A stretch of DNA of 8,797 bases from DATEUP01 sp035283065 (GTDB lineage: Archaea > Thermoplasmatota > DTKX01 > DATEUP01): the NCBI GenBank assembly GCA_035283065.1, contig DATEUP010000172.1, positions 1 through 8,797 of the forward strand, given 5' to 3'. The position numbers were made by a program, and so were the translations under genes. The notes below the pieces were generated by a model. It was not told the origin of the DNA. It searched no databases and saw nothing but the letters and a program-made list of their open reading frames with translations. Of the stretch, positions 1 to 6,100 are shown piece after piece. Numbering within the stretch: the stretch's first letter is position 1; each line of letters opens with the position of its first letter.

Positions 1-564
1 CTCCCGGATCAGCGCGACATCCCGCCGGAACGCTCGCTGCCGCTCCGCGTGGTATCCGCGTCCGTCGCGACCCGTCGCCACGAGCTTCGCCTTGTCCACG
101 CTTGCCCACGCTTTCAGAAAGGCGAGCGCTTCGAGGGGCGGGACGAGCAGGCGCCCGTCCCGCCGCGAATTCTCTGCGACTCTTTCGAGTACCGCACGCG
201 AAATGAAGTAGCCGTGCCCCCCTCGCCGGCCGCGAACGAACTCCACGAGGAAGGTCCCCTCGCTGGTGTCAAGTGCGCAGCTCACATTCGTCTGGTCCTT
301 GCGCACTTTAGGGGTCGACCCAAGCTCGCGGATCAGCCGTTCAAGGGCGGCCGCGTCGGCAACTCGAAGACCTTCCCCTTCAACCAGAAGCAAGACGAGG
401 TCCTCGTCCTTGGTCGTGACGGCGTGGCGCAGCCCCGCCTCCATCATCAGGCCTCCTCCTAAGAGCATGAGGAAAGACTCGGCGGGCAGCTTCGCCGTAA
501 TCATCTCGACGACTTTGCGGTGCCCCTCCAGCGTGACGGGGTCGGTTCGGGACGGTTCAGGCAC
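1..564 (-). CDS. Nucleotidyltransferase-fold protein, AbiEii-toxin-like (C-terminus cut by window edge)
   Basis: The reading frame is open from a GTG at 564 to the left edge, giving 188 residues without a stop. The nucleotidyltransferase signature is visible: a GGG at residues 36-38, then GLR at 44-46 and TTKDED at 50-55, so D53 and D55 would be the metal-binding acids. E108 in the strand FLVEFV may be the third. Later come LEALAFLKAW (144-153) and RRDVALI (180-186), which resemble the lysine and KD..DL motifs of AbiEii-type enzymes. The GTG overlaps the upstream winged-helix gene by 8 bases and has a good ribosome site (GGAGGTG) just before it, which supports this start and translational coupling. 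AbiEii proteins are toxins that transfer nucleotides, in studied cases to tRNA. By position and motifs this is the toxin half of a type IV-like pair. It could also be another minimal nucleotidyltransferase, since the missing C-terminus prevents a firm family call. Confidence 0.72.
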   Translation of the reverse strand, partial: MPEPSRTDPVTLEGHRKVVEMITAKLPAESFLMLLGGGLMMEAGLRHAVTTKDEDLVLLLVEGEGLRVADAAALERLIRELGSTPKVRKDQTNVSCALDTSEGTFLVEFVRGRRGGHGYFISRAVLERVAENSRRDGRLLVPPLEALAFLKAWASVDKAKLVATGRDGRGYHAERQRAFRRDVALIRE

Positions 565-1351
565 CCTCCCACCTCCTTCCCGCCGACTCAAGGGCCTCCA
601 GGTGCGGCTCGATGAACCAGCGTGGCGCAAATAGCCGGAACTGGTGCGGCGGCCCTACCGGGATGTCCAGGTCCTTGGAGCGCGTCGGCATCGGCGCCGG
701 GAATGCGGCGAGCCGGCGGACCTCGAGGGCGCGGCGGCGTTCCTTGGCCCGGAGTCCTCCAAGAAGACCCCTCCCGGCGGCGCGCAGGCGTGGGTCCGCG
801 TTGAGCGAGAGAATCCAGGCGACATCCGCAGGGTCAACCGCTCGCATGGCGATCGTCTCCGAGGTTCCCAAACGAAGCGTGAGGGGACGCAACGGCCAGT
901 CGAGGTCCGCCGCAAAGGCCTCGAGCTGAGGCGCGACGGGGTGCAAGCGGCGCTCGCCCGCCAAAAGCGGCGTGAGCGGACCGGGGGATGCGACGGCGAG
1001 GTCGGTCGCCTGCCAAAGTGTGGGAGCCATGAAGCCGGGCTGCCGGGGAAAGCCGAGGTCCTTCCAGGGGGCCGACGCCCAAGCGGCAAGGCGAGACTCA
1101 GGGGGCGTCCGGATTGTCAGGAGCAGCCCGAGGATTCGTTCCTCGGGGACAAAGTACTCGCCCCAGCTTGCCGGGACGAGCAACCCCCTTCGCGCCCACG
1201 CGTGGATGAATTGGTCGCCCGCTCGTAGGCTCCCGCAGAGGGCTGCGATGGCCTTGCGGTCGGCGACTTGCCCAAAACCGAGGCGTTCGAGCCGGGAAGC
1301 GGCCCTTGCGGGCAGCGCGCGGGGGAGCCCCGTCCGAATAGATAGTTCCAT
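557..1351 (-). CDS. Winged-helix protein resembling AbiEi antitoxin / transcriptional regulator
   Basis: This is a 264-residue protein starting at an ATG inside an AT-rich islet. Residues about 28-70 read as a winged helix-turn-helix: a helix around DRKAIAALCG, a second at AGDQFIHAWARRGLL, then a wing WGEYFVPEER. The rest is a mixed domain ending in a basic stretch (RAKERRRALEVRR). AbiEi antitoxins have this plan: an N-terminal winged helix that represses their own promoter, and a C-terminal domain of low conservation. Length is near that usual for AbiEi (about 260-280, from memory). The strongest support is context: the next gene overlaps this one by 8 bases and carries nucleotidyltransferase motifs. 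The predicted role is autorepression and neutralisation of that enzyme. Sequence similarity to AbiEi is loose to the eye, so the alternative is an unrelated DNA-binding regulator paired with a nucleotidyltransferase. Confidence 0.6.
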   Translation of the reverse strand: MELSIRTGLPRALPARAASRLERLGFGQVADRKAIAALCGSLRAGDQFIHAWARRGLLVPASWGEYFVPEERILGLLLTIRTPPESRLAAWASAPWKDLGFPRQPGFMAPTLWQATDLAVASPGPLTPLLAGERRLHPVAPQLEAFAADLDWPLRPLTLRLGTSETIAMRAVDPADVAWILSLNADPRLRAAGRGLLGGLRAKERRRALEVRRLAAFPAPMPTRSKDLDIPVGPPHQFRLFAPRWFIEPHLEALESAGRRWEGA

Positions 1352-1390
1352 TATAGCTTAGAAAATGAGTATTTTACAAGTATCTAATAC
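1352..1390 (-). promoter_or_regulatory. AT-rich promoter/operator islet upstream of the AbiE-like pair
   Basis: This islet is sharply more AT-rich than its surroundings. Read on the minus strand, it contains a TATA-like TGTAAAATAC centred about 22 bases before the ATG at 1351, which would suit a leaderless or nearly leaderless transcript. On the plus strand, AAAAT-GAGT-ATTTT (1362-1375) is a perfect inverted repeat with 5-base arms. AGTATTTTACA (1368-1378) and AGTATCTAATAC (1379-1390) form an imperfect direct repeat one helical turn apart. These are possible binding sites for the winged-helix gene product. The islet overlaps the 3' end of the gene upstream. Assignment is by composition and spacing only. 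Confidence 0.4.
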
Positions 1391-1748
1391 CTCGCCCCCG
1401 CTGCGCGGGTGTGGGGACCCGGGGACGCGCGCCGCTCCGGGTCAAGGCGGGGTGGAGCCATTCGAGGACCGCCCCTATCGAGCCCTCCGTGAAGGCCTCG
1501 AATTGCCACCGGGCCCGGCCATCCCGAGGCGGCAGCTCCTGGACGATGACCCGCTTGGGCAATCCCACAATCGCACAGAGGCACGTCACGTCATGATTCT
1601 CGATCTTGAACAACATACGTATCGGGGCCGCAATGGAGTCGCCGGCCTGATGATGCTCGAGGGGGGAGGTGGTGAGACGGTTGGGGCTGGGCGCGCGGCT
1701 CAGGCCAAGGCACGGCCTGCGCCACGAGCGCGCTCGACCGCTGCTCAC
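1374..1748 (-). CDS. Small uncharacterised protein co-oriented behind vapC
   Basis: The frame runs 124 codons from a GTG at 1748 whose bases overlap the vapC stop codon (GTGA arrangement), the classic geometry of a translationally coupled gene. I do not recognise the family. The first 30 or so residues are Arg/Ser/Pro-rich and unconvincing. From residue 45 (MLFKIENHDV, an in-frame ATG at 1616) the sequence looks like a real folded domain, with a hydrophobic strand (VTCLCAIVGLPKRVIVQEL) and an aromatic segment (RWQFEAFTEGSIGAVLEWLHPAL). Codons there are GC-rich at third positions like those of its neighbours. The gene lies in a run of five minus-strand genes and ends 22 bases before the AbiEi-like gene. 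It may be a third component of the vapBC operon or a decayed remnant. No Shine-Dalgarno sequence is seen before either start, so the true N-terminus is uncertain. Confidence 0.45.
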   Translation of the reverse strand: MSSGRARSWRRPCLGLSRAPSPNRLTTSPLEHHQAGDSIAAPIRMLFKIENHDVTCLCAIVGLPKRVIVQELPPRDGRARWQFEAFTEGSIGAVLEWLHPALTRSGARPRVPTPAQRGRGIRYL

Positions 1749-2113
1749 TTGTGGGCAGCGGATAGGAACTCTGCAACCGTGACGATGGGCATTCTCTCAT
1801 AAATTCTCAGGCGTAGCAGGTGCCGGTCGCCCGAGACAATGAAGTCGGCCGCTCCCTCGAAAGCGGCCTCCAGGACCCGATCATCGTCCAGGTCGTCGAT
1901 GACAACGCGGACCGGCCTCTTCGGCTCGACAACCTCGGCAACCTCCACGAGTGCGCTAAGGGCACGGAGGACATCGACGTATTCGGCGAGGAGCGGGGGA
2001 GAAGTCACCAGCCTCCATTCCTTGGCGATGCACCGCCTAAGGAACTCGCGGGGCTTGCCGTTCGCGATGACCGCGCTCACGAGGACGTTCGTGTCCGCGA
2101 CGACTCGAGTCAT
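1745..2113 (-). CDS. vapC: PIN-domain ribonuclease toxin, VapC-like (COG1569-type PIN family)
   Basis: This 122-residue protein has the full acidic set of a PIN nuclease: D7 in VVADTNVLVSAV, E44 in PPLLAEY, D78 in the DDLDDDRVLEAA segment and D96 in ADFIVSGDRHLL. It ends with the strand and helix IVTVAEFL. PIN toxins cleave RNA with Mg2+ held by these acids; the target of this subfamily is not evident from sequence. The wording DTNVLVSAVI plus VSGDRHLL is typical of the 'putative toxin, PIN family' group that pairs with AbrB-type antitoxins, and such an antitoxin gene ends 6 bases upstream. The segment between E44 and the VAEVVEPKR strand looks about 15 residues shorter than I expect for this group, so helix 3-4 may be reduced. 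All catalytic acids remain, so the enzyme is probably active. Confidence 0.88.
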   Translation of the reverse strand: MTRVVADTNVLVSAVIANGKPREFLRRCIAKEWRLVTSPPLLAEYVDVLRALSALVEVAEVVEPKRPVRVVIDDLDDDRVLEAAFEGAADFIVSGDRHLLRLRIYERMPIVTVAEFLSAAHK

Positions 2114-2119
2114 CGGCCA

Positions 2120-2401
2120 TCAACCGCTCGCCCTTCGCTTGCGCGCCCGGCGCACCGCGGCGATCTCCGCCTCCACCATTTTCTCGGTGAGCCGGCGGCC
2201 CTTCCGGTCGACTGCCGCAAAGATTGCGTCCCACTCGTCGCGGATGTCCGGGAGCGCGAGCCTCTTTAGCACGATCAGGTCGCCGCTGCCAAAGACCATG
2301 AACCGCGTCCGTGGCTCGACGCCGAGGTGCTTTCTGAGGTTCTTGGGGATGACGACTTGGCCCTTTTCTCCCATCGTCGTGATCTCGGGTTCCGATTCCA
2401 T
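2120..2401 (-). CDS. vapB: AbrB/SpoVT swapped-hairpin antitoxin (VapB-like)
   Basis: This 93-residue protein begins with a textbook AbrB-type swapped-hairpin DNA-binding domain at about residues 6-47: EITTMGEKGQVVIPKNLRKH, then LGVEPRTRF and DLIVLKR. The remaining half is helical and charged (DEWDAIFAAVDRKG, then EAEIAAVRRARKRR). In this family that tail wraps the PIN toxin and blocks its active site. The dimeric hairpin domain binds the operon's own promoter. The gene precedes vapC with a 6-base gap, the usual antitoxin-first order. The ATG at 2401 is preceded by GGTAGGA, a weak ribosome site that is also part of an inverted repeat likely to be the operator. Antitoxin identity is secure at the domain level; specificity is inferred from adjacency. 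Confidence 0.88.
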   Translation of the reverse strand: MESEPEITTMGEKGQVVIPKNLRKHLGVEPRTRFMVFGSGDLIVLKRLALPDIRDEWDAIFAAVDRKGRRLTEKMVEAEIAAVRRARKRRASG

Positions 2402-2405
2402 ACTT

Positions 2406-2419
2406 TCCTACCAGTAGGA
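2406..2419 (-). promoter_or_regulatory. Inverted repeat just before vapB, candidate autoregulatory operator
   Basis: TCCTAC-CA-GTAGGA is a perfect inverted repeat with 6-base arms, ending 5 bases before the vapB start codon. It falls at the predicted transcription start or 5' leader and covers the weak ribosome site. AbrB-type antitoxins bind such symmetric sites to repress their own operons, so this is the natural operator candidate. Binding is inferred. Confidence 0.5.
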
Positions 2420-2432
2420 TCATTCAACTCTC

Positions 2433-2446
2433 GGCTATTTGAAGGA
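2433..2446 (-). promoter_or_regulatory. TATA-like element for vapB
   Basis: On the minus strand the sequence reads CTTCAAATAGC, centred about 38 bases before the vapB ATG, inside an AT-rich patch next to very GC-rich DNA. With archaeal spacing of about 26 bases from TATA to start of transcription, RNA would begin about 12 bases before the ATG, overlapping the inverted repeat at 2406-2419. Confidence 0.4.
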
Positions 2447-2510
2447 TTCCCTGCGACCCCAGCCGCGCTTTGCACGCGGCGGGGCGGGCGGGAATCCGGA
2501 CGGACAAGTG

Positions 2511-2558
2511 CCCTCCACCCCGGCCCTCCCCCCGCCGCCCCTCGCCCGGCCTCCCCCC
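2511..2558 (-). other. Dense G-run tract on the minus strand (G-quadruplex candidate)
   Basis: The plus strand has seven C-runs of three to six bases within 48 bases (2511-2513, 2518-2521, 2524-2526, 2528-2533, 2538-2541, 2545-2547, 2553-2558), separated by one to five bases. The minus strand therefore fits the standard four-run G-quadruplex pattern several times over. It lies about 65 bases upstream of the vapB TATA-like element and about 40 bases before the possible small membrane-protein gene on the plus strand. High genomic GC makes such tracts more likely by chance, so function is speculative. Confidence 0.5.
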
Positions 2559-2598
2559 TCGTTCGCCGCTGACGGCCTCCCCATCCCCCGCTCGCCGC

Positions 2599-2757
2599 GT
2601 GCCCCCCCTTTGCGGCTCGCTCGCCCTAATCCTCGCCGCGGTCGGAATCGGAGTCGGGGCGCTCGGCGTGGGAATGGCGGTGCGGGCCGGGCGGGCGAAG
2701 CGGCCTGGATCCCCGGCTCAAGAAGCGTCCTCGAAGCCGCCCGAGCCGCCCAAGTAG
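2599..2757 (+). CDS. Possible small single-helix membrane protein (52 residues)
   Basis: From a GTG at 2599 the frame encodes 52 residues. After a short start (VPPLCGS) there is an uninterrupted hydrophobic helix, LALILAAVGIGVGALGVGMAV, then the basic segment RAGRAKR, then a Pro/Glu/Ser-rich polar tail ending at TAG. One helix followed by positive charges and a flexible tail follows the positive-inside rule for a small membrane protein with a cytoplasmic C-terminus. That organisation is unlikely to be pure accident, but Gly/Ala/Val-rich frames are common in GC-rich non-coding DNA. The frame extends further upstream to a TTG at 2470, but that part is Pro/Arg-rich and looks untranslated. No clear ribosome site or known family was recognised. 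A hairpin follows shortly after the stop. Confidence 0.4.
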   Translation: MPPLCGSLALILAAVGIGVGALGVGMAVRAGRAKRPGSPAQEASSKPPEPPK

Positions 2758-2766
2758 GAAGAAACG

Positions 2767-2808
2767 GGGCCGCTTGTCGTGGCAGGGGCTTCCAAGGAGA
2801 GGCGGCCC
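2767..2808 (+). terminator. Hairpin downstream of the small membrane-protein frame
   Basis: GGGCCGC (2767-2773) pairs perfectly with GCGGCCC (2802-2808). An inner TTG/CAA pairing can extend the helix across a bulge. It lies 10 bases after the TAG at 2757. No long T-run follows, so termination is only a guess; it could equally be a chance GC-rich pairing. Confidence 0.3.
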
Positions 2809-3048
2809 GCCCAATTCCCCTCCTTCGCCCGGACCGTTTTCGCGAACCCGGGCCCCTCCTTACCACCCCGAAATTTTCGCTCTCTAACTCCCGATGCCCC
2901 AGCCCCGGCGCCTCCAGGCCTCGCGTGGCAACCTCCGGCCCTCGATGCGCAGTCAACCGCCCTCGGCGCCCTACGAGCGGACGTGTCGCTCCCGCTCGCC
3001 TATGGCCAGCGTGCGTCGGTGGCCGACAACGGGGCGTTCCCCTCTACC

Positions 3049-3066
3049 TAACCATAACTCTTATCG
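3049..3066 (+). promoter_or_regulatory. Probable promoter patch of the surface-protein gene
   Basis: TAACCATAACTCTTATCG is the only AT-rich patch close to the ATG at 3117. A TATA element here (ATAAC or CTTAT) would put the transcription start near 3080-3090 and leave a leader of roughly 30 bases. The leader has only a weak GGGGA before the ATG. Assigned from composition and distance. Confidence 0.35.
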
Positions 3067-3116
3067 GCCCCCCGCCCCTCTTTTCTGTTCACGGGCGGAT
3101 AAGCGGGGACTTTCAC

Positions 3117-6100
3117 ATGAACAGCGGTTGGGCGGCATGGTCATGGAGTGGACGGTCGAGCGGCGGGGCGGCCACGGGGCGCGGCAAGGCGCGCGTGCTC
3201 TTGGCCCTCCTCGTCGCGGCGGCCCTCGTCCCCGCGCAGGGCCCCGCCGCGGCCGACGGAGCCCCGGTGGCGCTGGACATCGACGTCCCCGTCGTCAACG
3301 AGAGCTTCGAGGGCGCGTTCCCCGGCGGCTCTTGGTCTGCCAACGACACGAACGCCTCGAGCGGCTTCGACTACTGGGCGGCCACAACGTACCGCGCGGC
3401 GTCGGGAAACCGCAGCGTCTGGTCGGCAGGCAACGGCAGCCAGCTCTCGTTGTGGGACGCCGGCGAGGTCCCCCCCGTGAACACGTCGAACATCACGAAC
3501 GTCACGGTCTTCTTCGAGGACTTCGAGGGCGGCGCGTTCGCCTCGACTTGGGGGGTCTCGGACGAGGACGCAACGAGCGGCAACGACACGTGGGGCGTGT
3601 CCACGGCACGCGCCTTTGCCGGGCTCGCCTCGGTATGGTCCGCGCAGGTCGGCTACAACGACGAACTCCTCGACGACAACGTGAACGTGTCGACCTACGA
3701 CAACGACCAGTCCTCCTATGTCTGGCGAAGCGTCGACCTTTCGAACATCTCGAACGACTCCGAGGTCGTGCTCGAATACTGGTATTGGCTCGACAGCGAG
3801 TCCTGCTGCGACTACCTCTACCCCATGTACTTCTCCGGGGGCTCCTGGAACTACCCCACCTCCGACTCCGGGACGAGCAACGGCTGGACTTTCGCGTCGG
3901 TGCCGGTCTCCAAGAGCGCGACCGCCGTCGGCTTCTTCTTCTACACGGACTACTCGGTGATCTACGAGGGCGCCTACCTCGACAATGTGACGCTCGTCGC
4001 GGCCGCCCCGCCGAAGCCCCCTCAGCCCGCGGGCCCCTTCGTCGAAGACTTCGAGCCGGCCAATGCGACGGGCAACTGGTCGGCGACCGACGACGACGCC
4101 TATCAAGGGAAGGACTTTTGGGGGATCTCGACGGCGCGCTCCTACAGCGGGGGCGCAAGCCTCTGGTCGGCGCAGGTCGGGCAAAACAGCAACTGGGGCG
4201 CGCCCAACGCGAACGTCGCGGCCTACGACGACGGCATGTACGCGCTCGCGTGGCGCCCGATCGTCAACTCGAACCTCTCGGACTTCCCCTCGGCGACCTT
4301 CAAGTTCTGGTACTGGCTCGACAGCGAGTCGGGCTACGACTACTTCTCGGCGATGGTCTACAACGCGAGCGCAGGGTGGACGGCGTTAAACTCGCTCGAC
4401 GGGAACAGCGGGGGCTGGGTCTCCCTCTCGTTCACCGTGCCGAACGACACGGAGCGCATCGGGTTCCTCTTCACGACCGACGGCTCGGTGATCTACGAGG
4501 GCGTGTACGTCGACGACGTCGAGTTCTTTGCGACTCGAAACGACCCGAACGAGGGCCTGCGCACCTACGACACCTTCATGAACACGACCCTCGGGCGAAC
4601 TGTCAGCGTCGCACCTTACGCGCTCGCGTACCTCGAGTACAGCTACTGGCTCGAGACGGACTCAGGAAACGACACGCTCGAGGCGATGGTCCTTGCCGGG
4701 CCGGTGTGGACGTCCCTCGACCGCGCCAGCGGCAACAGCTCGGGCTGGCGGTCCTTGACCTTCGAGATCCCGACGAACTCGACGCGGGTCGCCTTCCGGT
4801 TCGTCACAGACGGCAGCGGCCGCAGCGAGGGCGCCTACCTCGACGACGTCCGTGTGTGGGGCGTCGTGTTCCCGGTGAACTGCACGGCCGAGGTGGGCTC
4901 GCTCACGGGGCTCGAGGGGGTCACGCCGTTCCTCTACACGCTCCAGGCCGCAGACGGCCTGCCCCCCTACCGGTACGCCTGGAACTTCTCCGACGGCTCG
5001 ACCTCGGTCGCGCCCTCCCCCTCGCGCACCTTCGCTGACGTCGGCACGTACACGGCGACGGTCAACGTGACGGACGCGCTCGGGCAGAGTTGCACGGCGC
5101 AGGCGCCCTCCGTGGTCGTGACCCACGACATCACCGCGGTCTCCGTGGACCCCGTGGGAGGGAGCTTGATCGAAGGCCGCAGCGTCAGCGTGAATGCCTC
5201 GGACGTCAAAGGCCACGCGATCGACTTCAATTGGGCCCTCTCGGTCCCCGAGTGCGGTGTGCTCAGCGCCGCCCTTGGGCCCTTTGTCCTCTTTACGGCT
5301 TCGGAGGAAGCGGGCGGGCTCGTGTGCACCGTGACGGCAAGCGCCGGCGGGGCTGCCGCGTCAGCGACCTTCCAGGTGCTCCACGACTCGAGCGTGATCA
5401 GGGTCGCTCCGCCCGTCCTCGAGCTCATCGAAGGGGAGGCCCTGTCGATTTCAGCCGTCGACGCTTTCGGCCACGAGCTCACGTTCGGGTGGGCGGCCTC
5501 CTGCGGGCGCGTGTCGCCCTCGGCCGGGACCTCGACGGCGTTTACCGCGGACGACCTCGGCGGCGAGGTGTGCGGGCTGCGGGTCACCTCGCCGATGGCG
5601 ATCGTGGACGCCTCGATCCCCGTCCTCCACGACACGCGGACGCTCGCGGTGGCTCCGGGGCTCTCGACAATCGTCGAGGGAGCGAGCCAGACCTTCTCCG
5701 TCGTGGACGCCTATGTGCACCCAGCCGACGCGGAGTGGACCGTCTCGCCAACCTCGTGCGGGGCCTTTTCGGTCACCCCCGCCTCCCTGACGGTCTTCAC
5801 GGCCTCGCAGGAGGCGGGCGACTCGACCTGCACGGTGTCGGCGGCCGCTGGCGCCGGGGTCCGGTCCGTGGAGGTCAGGGTGCGCCACCACTTTGGGGCC
5901 TCCACCCTTTCGCCCCTGGCGGCGACCGTCGCCGAAGCCGGCCTGCAGGCGTTCTCCGTCCTGGACACTTACGGTCACCCGTTCGACGCGGCCTGGGACC
6001 TGTCGCCGTCACACTGCGGTGCCCTCTCGACCGCAAGCGGGCCCGGGGTCACGCTCACCGTCGGCCGGGCGGTCGGCCTCTTGACCTGCACGGTGCGCGC

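Larger units (their letters stand above)
2758..3116. other. Non-coding interval before the large surface-protein gene
   Basis: Reading frames here are Pro/Arg/Ala-rich with no domain or composition suggesting translation. The interval holds the hairpin at 2767-2808, a small symmetric AT patch CGAAA-T-TTTCG at 2869-2879, pyrimidine-rich stretches (for example 2851-2868) and an AT-rich patch at 3049-3064. I see no tRNA, no known small RNA and no repeat array. The length (about 360 bases) is long for a compact genome and leaves room for an unrecognised RNA or extended regulatory region. Confidence 0.5.

Noticed and set aside
49..462. Plus-strand frame opposite the left-edge gene
   Set aside because: The minus strand carries nucleotidyltransferase motifs and a coupled start; this frame shows no recognisable feature.
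644..1228. Plus-strand frames opposite the winged-helix gene
   Set aside because: Arg/Gly-rich antisense frames without domain or start signal.
1820..2417. Plus-strand frames opposite vapB and vapC
   Set aside because: The minus strand has unambiguous AbrB and PIN domains, so these are shadows.
2435..2956. A 173-codon minus-strand frame upstream of vapB
   Set aside because: Low-complexity Gly/Arg/Pro sequence crossing the G-run tract; no sign of coding.
2779..3051. A 90-codon plus-strand frame from a GTG at 2779
   Set aside because: Pro/Ala/Arg-rich throughout, no hydrophobic core or motif, and no ribosome site; more likely chance in GC-rich DNA.
2439..3116. Extension of the surface protein to an ATG at 2439 (226 more residues)
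   Set aside because: The added part is Pro/Arg/Gly-rich without domains, crosses the vapB promoter patch, and would place the clear signal peptide in the middle of the protein.
3141..4184. A 347-codon minus-strand frame opposite the surface-protein gene
   Set aside because: Antisense shadow with Arg/Val/Gly bias and no motif; the plus-strand frame has signal peptide and repeats.
2894..5038. A 714-codon open frame on the plus strand
   Set aside because: It is an out-of-phase shadow of the surface-protein gene, extremely Arg-rich, caused by the GC-rich codons of the true frame.
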